Shown: positions 61,497 through 64,000 of the stretch, piece by piece | Position numbering within the stretch: the stretch's first letter is position 1 | Layout of the letters: every line of letters starts with the position of its first letter | Source of the DNA: Anabaena sphaerica FACHB-251 | Lineage (GTDB): Bacteria; Cyanobacteriota; Cyanobacteriia; Cyanobacteriales; Nostocaceae | Length of the DNA: 64,000 bases | Direction: 5' to 3' | Assembly: GCF_014696825.1 (NCBI RefSeq) | Contig: NZ_JACJQU010000022.1 | Span: forward strand, 1 to 64,000 | Made by a program: the position numbers and the translations under genes | The notes under the pieces: generated by a model | Seen by the model: the letters and a program-made list of their open reading frames with translations, nothing else | Told to the model about the DNA's origin: nothing | Database searches by the model: none

Positions 61497-62747
61497 ATGC
61501 CAGCAACATCTTTCTACACAAATGCAGGCTACGATTCCCAAAAGTCTAGCGCAGCATTAAACTCTGATCTGAATATTGAAGAGGGTGATTTGTCCCTAGA
61601 CGATCTGCAAGATATAGAAATAGCTTCTGTCGATCCTCATAACTTGGCTGCTAACAACAACCGCCGCAGTACAGACTTAGTACGTTTATACCTTCAAGAA
61701 ATTGGTCGGGTACGTTTGCTAGGCCGGGATGAAGAAGTTTCAGAAGCTCAAAGAGTTCAGCGATATTTGCGGATGCGGATAGTGCTTGCTAATGCAGCCA
61801 AGCAAGGTGACGCTGTGATTGTGCCTTATCTGCGATTAATTGAAGTTCAAGAGCGTTTAGTCTCTGAACTAGGACATCGCCCCTCGTTGGAAAGGTGGGC
61901 TACTACAGCTGGTATCAACTTATCGGATCTCAAGCCCACTTTATCAGAAGGTAAACGTCGCTGGGCCGAAACTGCCAAGTTGACAGTGGCAGAATTGGAT
62001 GAAATCCAAACTCAAGGACTTCAAGCCAAAGAACACATGATTAAGGCTAATTTGCGCCTTGTCGTGTCTGTGGCTAAAAAGTATCAGAATCGTGGCTTGG
62101 AACTATTAGATCTAGTTCAAGAAGGTACTCTCGGTTTAGAACGAGCCGTAGAAAAATTTGACCCCACAAAGGGTTATCGCTTTAGTACCTATGCTTATTG
62201 GTGGATTCGTCAAGGAATTACCAGAGCGATCGCTACCTCTAGCCGCACAATTCGCCTTCCTGTTCATATTACAGAAAAGCTCAACAAAATCAAAAAGGCA
62301 CAACGTAAAATTGCTCAAGAACAAGGTCGCACTCCTACTTTAGAAGACCTAGCACTTGAATTAGACATGACACCTACCCAAGTCCGGGAAGTGTTGTTAC
62401 GTGTCCCTCGTTCTGTTTCTTTAGAAACCAAGGTAGGAAAAGATAAAGATACTGAGTTAGGGGAATTGCTAGAAACAGATAGTGTTACCCCAGAAGAAAT
62501 GTTAATGCGGGAATCTTTACAAAAAGATTTGCATAATTTACTAGCAGATTTAACCACTCGTGAACGTGAAGTTATTCTGATGCGGTTTGGTTTATCCGAT
62601 GGACATCCTTACTCATTAGCCGAAATTGGCCGCGCTTTAGACTTATCACGGGAAAGAGTGCGACAAATCGAATCCAAAGCATTGCAAAAGCTCCGCCAAC
62701 CCAAGCGCCGTAACCTCATCCGCGACTATTTGGAATCTTTAAGTTAG
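61497..62747 (+). CDS. sigC: Group 2 RNA polymerase sigma factor SigC
   Basis: The 416-residue sigma-70 protein has region 1.2 (STDLVRLYLQEIGRVRLLGR), region 2 (NLRLVVSVAKKYQNRGLELL, then RFSTYAYWWIRQGITRAIAT), region 3 (RLPVHITEKLNKIKKAQRKI) and region 4.2 HTH (SLAEIGRALDLSRERVRQIE). It lacks the long N-terminal region of the primary sigma, marking group 2. The start MPATSFYTNAGY and the inserted VIVPYLRLIEVQERL linker fit cyanobacterial SigC, and the furA neighbour agrees with the Anabaena order. It directs carbon/nitrogen or stress-linked transcription in other cyanobacteria. Confidence 0.9.
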   Translation: MPATSFYTNAGYDSQKSSAALNSDLNIEEGDLSLDDLQDIEIASVDPHNLAANNNRRSTDLVRLYLQEIGRVRLLGRDEEVSEAQRVQRYLRMRIVLANAAKQGDAVIVPYLRLIEVQERLVSELGHRPSLERWATTAGINLSDLKPTLSEGKRRWAETAKLTVAELDEIQTQGLQAKEHMIKANLRLVVSVAKKYQNRGLELLDLVQEGTLGLERAVEKFDPTKGYRFSTYAYWWIRQGITRAIATSSRTIRLPVHITEKLNKIKKAQRKIAQEQGRTPTLEDLALELDMTPTQVREVLLRVPRSVSLETKVGKDKDTELGELLETDSVTPEEMLMRESLQKDLHNLLADLTTREREVILMRFGLSDGHPYSLAEIGRALDLSRERVRQIESKALQKLRQPKRRNLIRDYLESLS

Positions 62748-62902
62748 AAATGGTGATTGGGAATTGGGAATTGGGAATTCGTGAGCAACTGACAACTGAT
62801 AACTGACAACTAATAAATATTGTCAATAAGTCATGATTGTTGCAAATCGATCCCAATATTTGTTATATTCTCAATTAACAGGCTTTGTTGAGAAAATTTA
62901 GT

Positions 62903-63358
62903 ATGACTGTCTACACAACTGGTTCACTTAAGGCAGAACTAAACGACCGGGGCTGGCGTTTAACTCCCCAACGAGAAACAATCCTACATATTTTTCAAGA
63001 ACTTCCACAGGGTGAACATTTAAGTGCGGAGGATCTTTATCATCGCCTAGAAACTGATGGTGAAGGCATCAGTCTATCAACTATCTATAGGACTTTAAAG
63101 TTGATGGCCAGAATGGGCATCTTGCGGGAACTAGAGCTAGGTGAAGGACATAAACACTATGAAATTAATCAGCCCTATCCCCATCATCACCACCACCTTA
63201 TTTGTGTCAAGTGCAATACTACAATTGAGTTCAAAAACGAATCAATTTTGAAAATTGGCGCAAAAACAGCCCAAAAAGAAGGATTTCACCTCCTTGATTG
63301 TCAACTGACTATTCATGCTGTCTGTCCCAAATGCCAACGGGCATTAATGCCGCTTTAA
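62903..63358 (+). CDS. furA: Ferric uptake regulator FurA
   Basis: I start at ATG 62903 (MTVYTTGSLKAELNDRGWRL), giving 151 residues as in Anabaena FurA. The winged-helix DNA-binding part has TPQRETILHIFQELPQGEHL and ISLSTIYRTLKLMARMGILR. The metal-binding dimer domain has HKHYEINQPYPHHHHHLICV and two CxxC motifs (CVKC, CPKC). It represses iron uptake and many other genes when iron is sufficient, and binds haem in Anabaena. GGGAATT heptamers lie between it and sigC. Confidence 0.95.
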   Translation: MTVYTTGSLKAELNDRGWRLTPQRETILHIFQELPQGEHLSAEDLYHRLETDGEGISLSTIYRTLKLMARMGILRELELGEGHKHYEINQPYPHHHHHLICVKCNTTIEFKNESILKIGAKTAQKEGFHLLDCQLTIHAVCPKCQRALMPL

Positions 63359-63578
63359 CACCTGGAACGGCTCACAAAGCGTCCGCATAGTGTGCTGTAG
63401 GTAGGAAAGCCAGATTAAACCATCAGATATAGCAGGAGTCAGGAGTCACGAGTCACGAGTAAAACCCTTTTGTCGTGGGAGTTTTATTATCAATTGATCT
63501 CCTAACCACCCTGTCCATGGCTATAAATAACAGTTATCGGAGGCAAGTAATTAGTGGGGGGAATTTTCTGTTTTGTCG

Positions 63579-63604
63579 AAGCGGAAGGCTAAAAGCTTCC
63601 GCTT
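63579..63604. terminator. Hairpin after the chlH stop
   Basis: Arms AAGCGGAAG (63579-63587) and CTTCCGCTT (63596-63604) with an 8-nt loop lie 37 nt after the minus-strand chlH stop; a terminator or REP-type hairpin. Confidence 0.6.
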
Positions 63605-63640
63605 TTGACATCATCTTTTAAGATCATAAAACTGATGACA

Positions 63641-64000
63641 TCATTTTTCTTCGATCGCACCTTCCGCTTGATGTACTAGATTTCGCAAATTTTCCAACGT
63701 TTCTCGATTTACATCTTCCCATAAACCCCGCTGGTGAGCTTCCAGCAACCTTTCTGCCATATCACGCAAAGCCCAAGGGTTCTTATCTTGAATAAATTCA
63801 CATACAACCGGATCTTCTAGATAACTCTCCACAACACCCTGATACATATAATCTTCTACACATTGAGCCGTAGCATCATAGGCAAATAAGAAATCCACCG
63901 TTGCAGCCATTTCAAAAGCGCCTTTGTAACCGTGACGCATGACTCCCGCTATCCATTTGGGGTTAACCACACGCGAACGATACACCCGTGCAATTTCTTC
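63641..64000 (-). CDS. chlH: Magnesium chelatase subunit H, C-terminal end (partial)
   Basis: The last 119 codons are visible and the frame stays open to the window edge. Sequence blocks EEIARVYRSRVVNPKWIAGV, MRHGYKGAFEMAATVDFLFA, YDATAQCVEDYMYQGVVESY and NPWALRDMAERLLEAHQRGL match the C-terminus of ChlH/BchH/CobN chelatases. ChlH inserts Mg2+ into protoporphyrin IX at the start of chlorophyll synthesis. The chlorophyll branch fits a cyanobacterium, where the chlH type is expected rather than cobN. Confidence 0.93.
   Translation of the reverse strand, partial: EEIARVYRSRVVNPKWIAGVMRHGYKGAFEMAATVDFLFAYDATAQCVEDYMYQGVVESYLEDPVVCEFIQDKNPWALRDMAERLLEAHQRGLWEDVNRETLENLRNLVHQAEGAIEEK

Overview
The window comes from a filamentous, heterocyst-type cyanobacterium (Nostocales; Anabaena/Nostoc/Dolichospermum-like). 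This rests on the AT-rich sequence with scattered GCGATCGC (HIP1) octamers, many heptanucleotide short tandem repeats between genes (GGGAACA, TAATGAC, AGGTGAC and TTTTGGA types), cyanobacterial families (DUF1822, DUF1614, chlH, a CHAT-STAND-WD40 protein), and a sigC-furA pair at the right end.

The left half (about 1-36,600) is an extracellular contractile injection system (eCIS) locus, the phage-tail-like machine that is thylakoid-anchored in Anabaena. A minus-strand operon (9745 to beyond position 1) encodes the sheath, two tube proteins, a tail-assembly protein, a pseudokinase-membrane-binding-protein fusion, a 48-residue protein, a third tube paralogue, and an enormous Pro/Gln/Thr repeat protein that runs off the window. 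A plus-strand set starts with a CHAT-STAND-WD40 protein, continues with an HTH protein, a DUF1822 protein, a DUF4159-like protein and two single-pass membrane proteins built on Ig-like domains, and ends with the eCIS AAA+ ATPase. Two secreted minus-strand proteins (LysM-lysozyme-like and CAP) sit inside. Right after the ATPase come four consecutive cargo/toxin-like genes with a shared N-terminal leader (SLMRAERYGHH-type) and unrelated bodies. One has a DUF4157 HExxH domain plus glycine-zipper repeats; another ends in an 80-bp frameshifting duplication. The DUF4255 terminal-cap gene closes the locus from the other strand. Spike, baseplate and tape-measure genes are not in the window.

The middle (36,900-56,600) is ordinary chromosome: AI-2E transporter, DUF1614 membrane protein, FtsH (with a 145-bp duplication of its promoter and start), a degenerate IS, a large secreted SGNH-CHRD-Calx-RTX protein, a Uma2 nuclease, a WD40 protein, an SDR, a three-gene phosphorelay (GAF kinase, hybrid kinase, response regulator), a YjbQ protein and an aminotransferase.

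At 56,700-58,660 lies a decayed type I restriction-modification operon. A C-terminal hsdR fragment and an N-terminal hsdM fragment (split by a TA-flanked MITE) surround two intact, translationally coupled genes, one with PD-(D/E)xK nuclease-like motifs. This looks like an embedded defence module that outlived its host operon. Then follow tRNA-Pro(CGG), lipA, gpsA, sigC, furA and the 3' end of chlH.

A theme across the window is recent tandem duplication: identical LysM modules, CHRD modules, the ftsH start, the cargo gene end, the Gly-rich repeats and the giant repeat ORF. MITE-like elements are also common.
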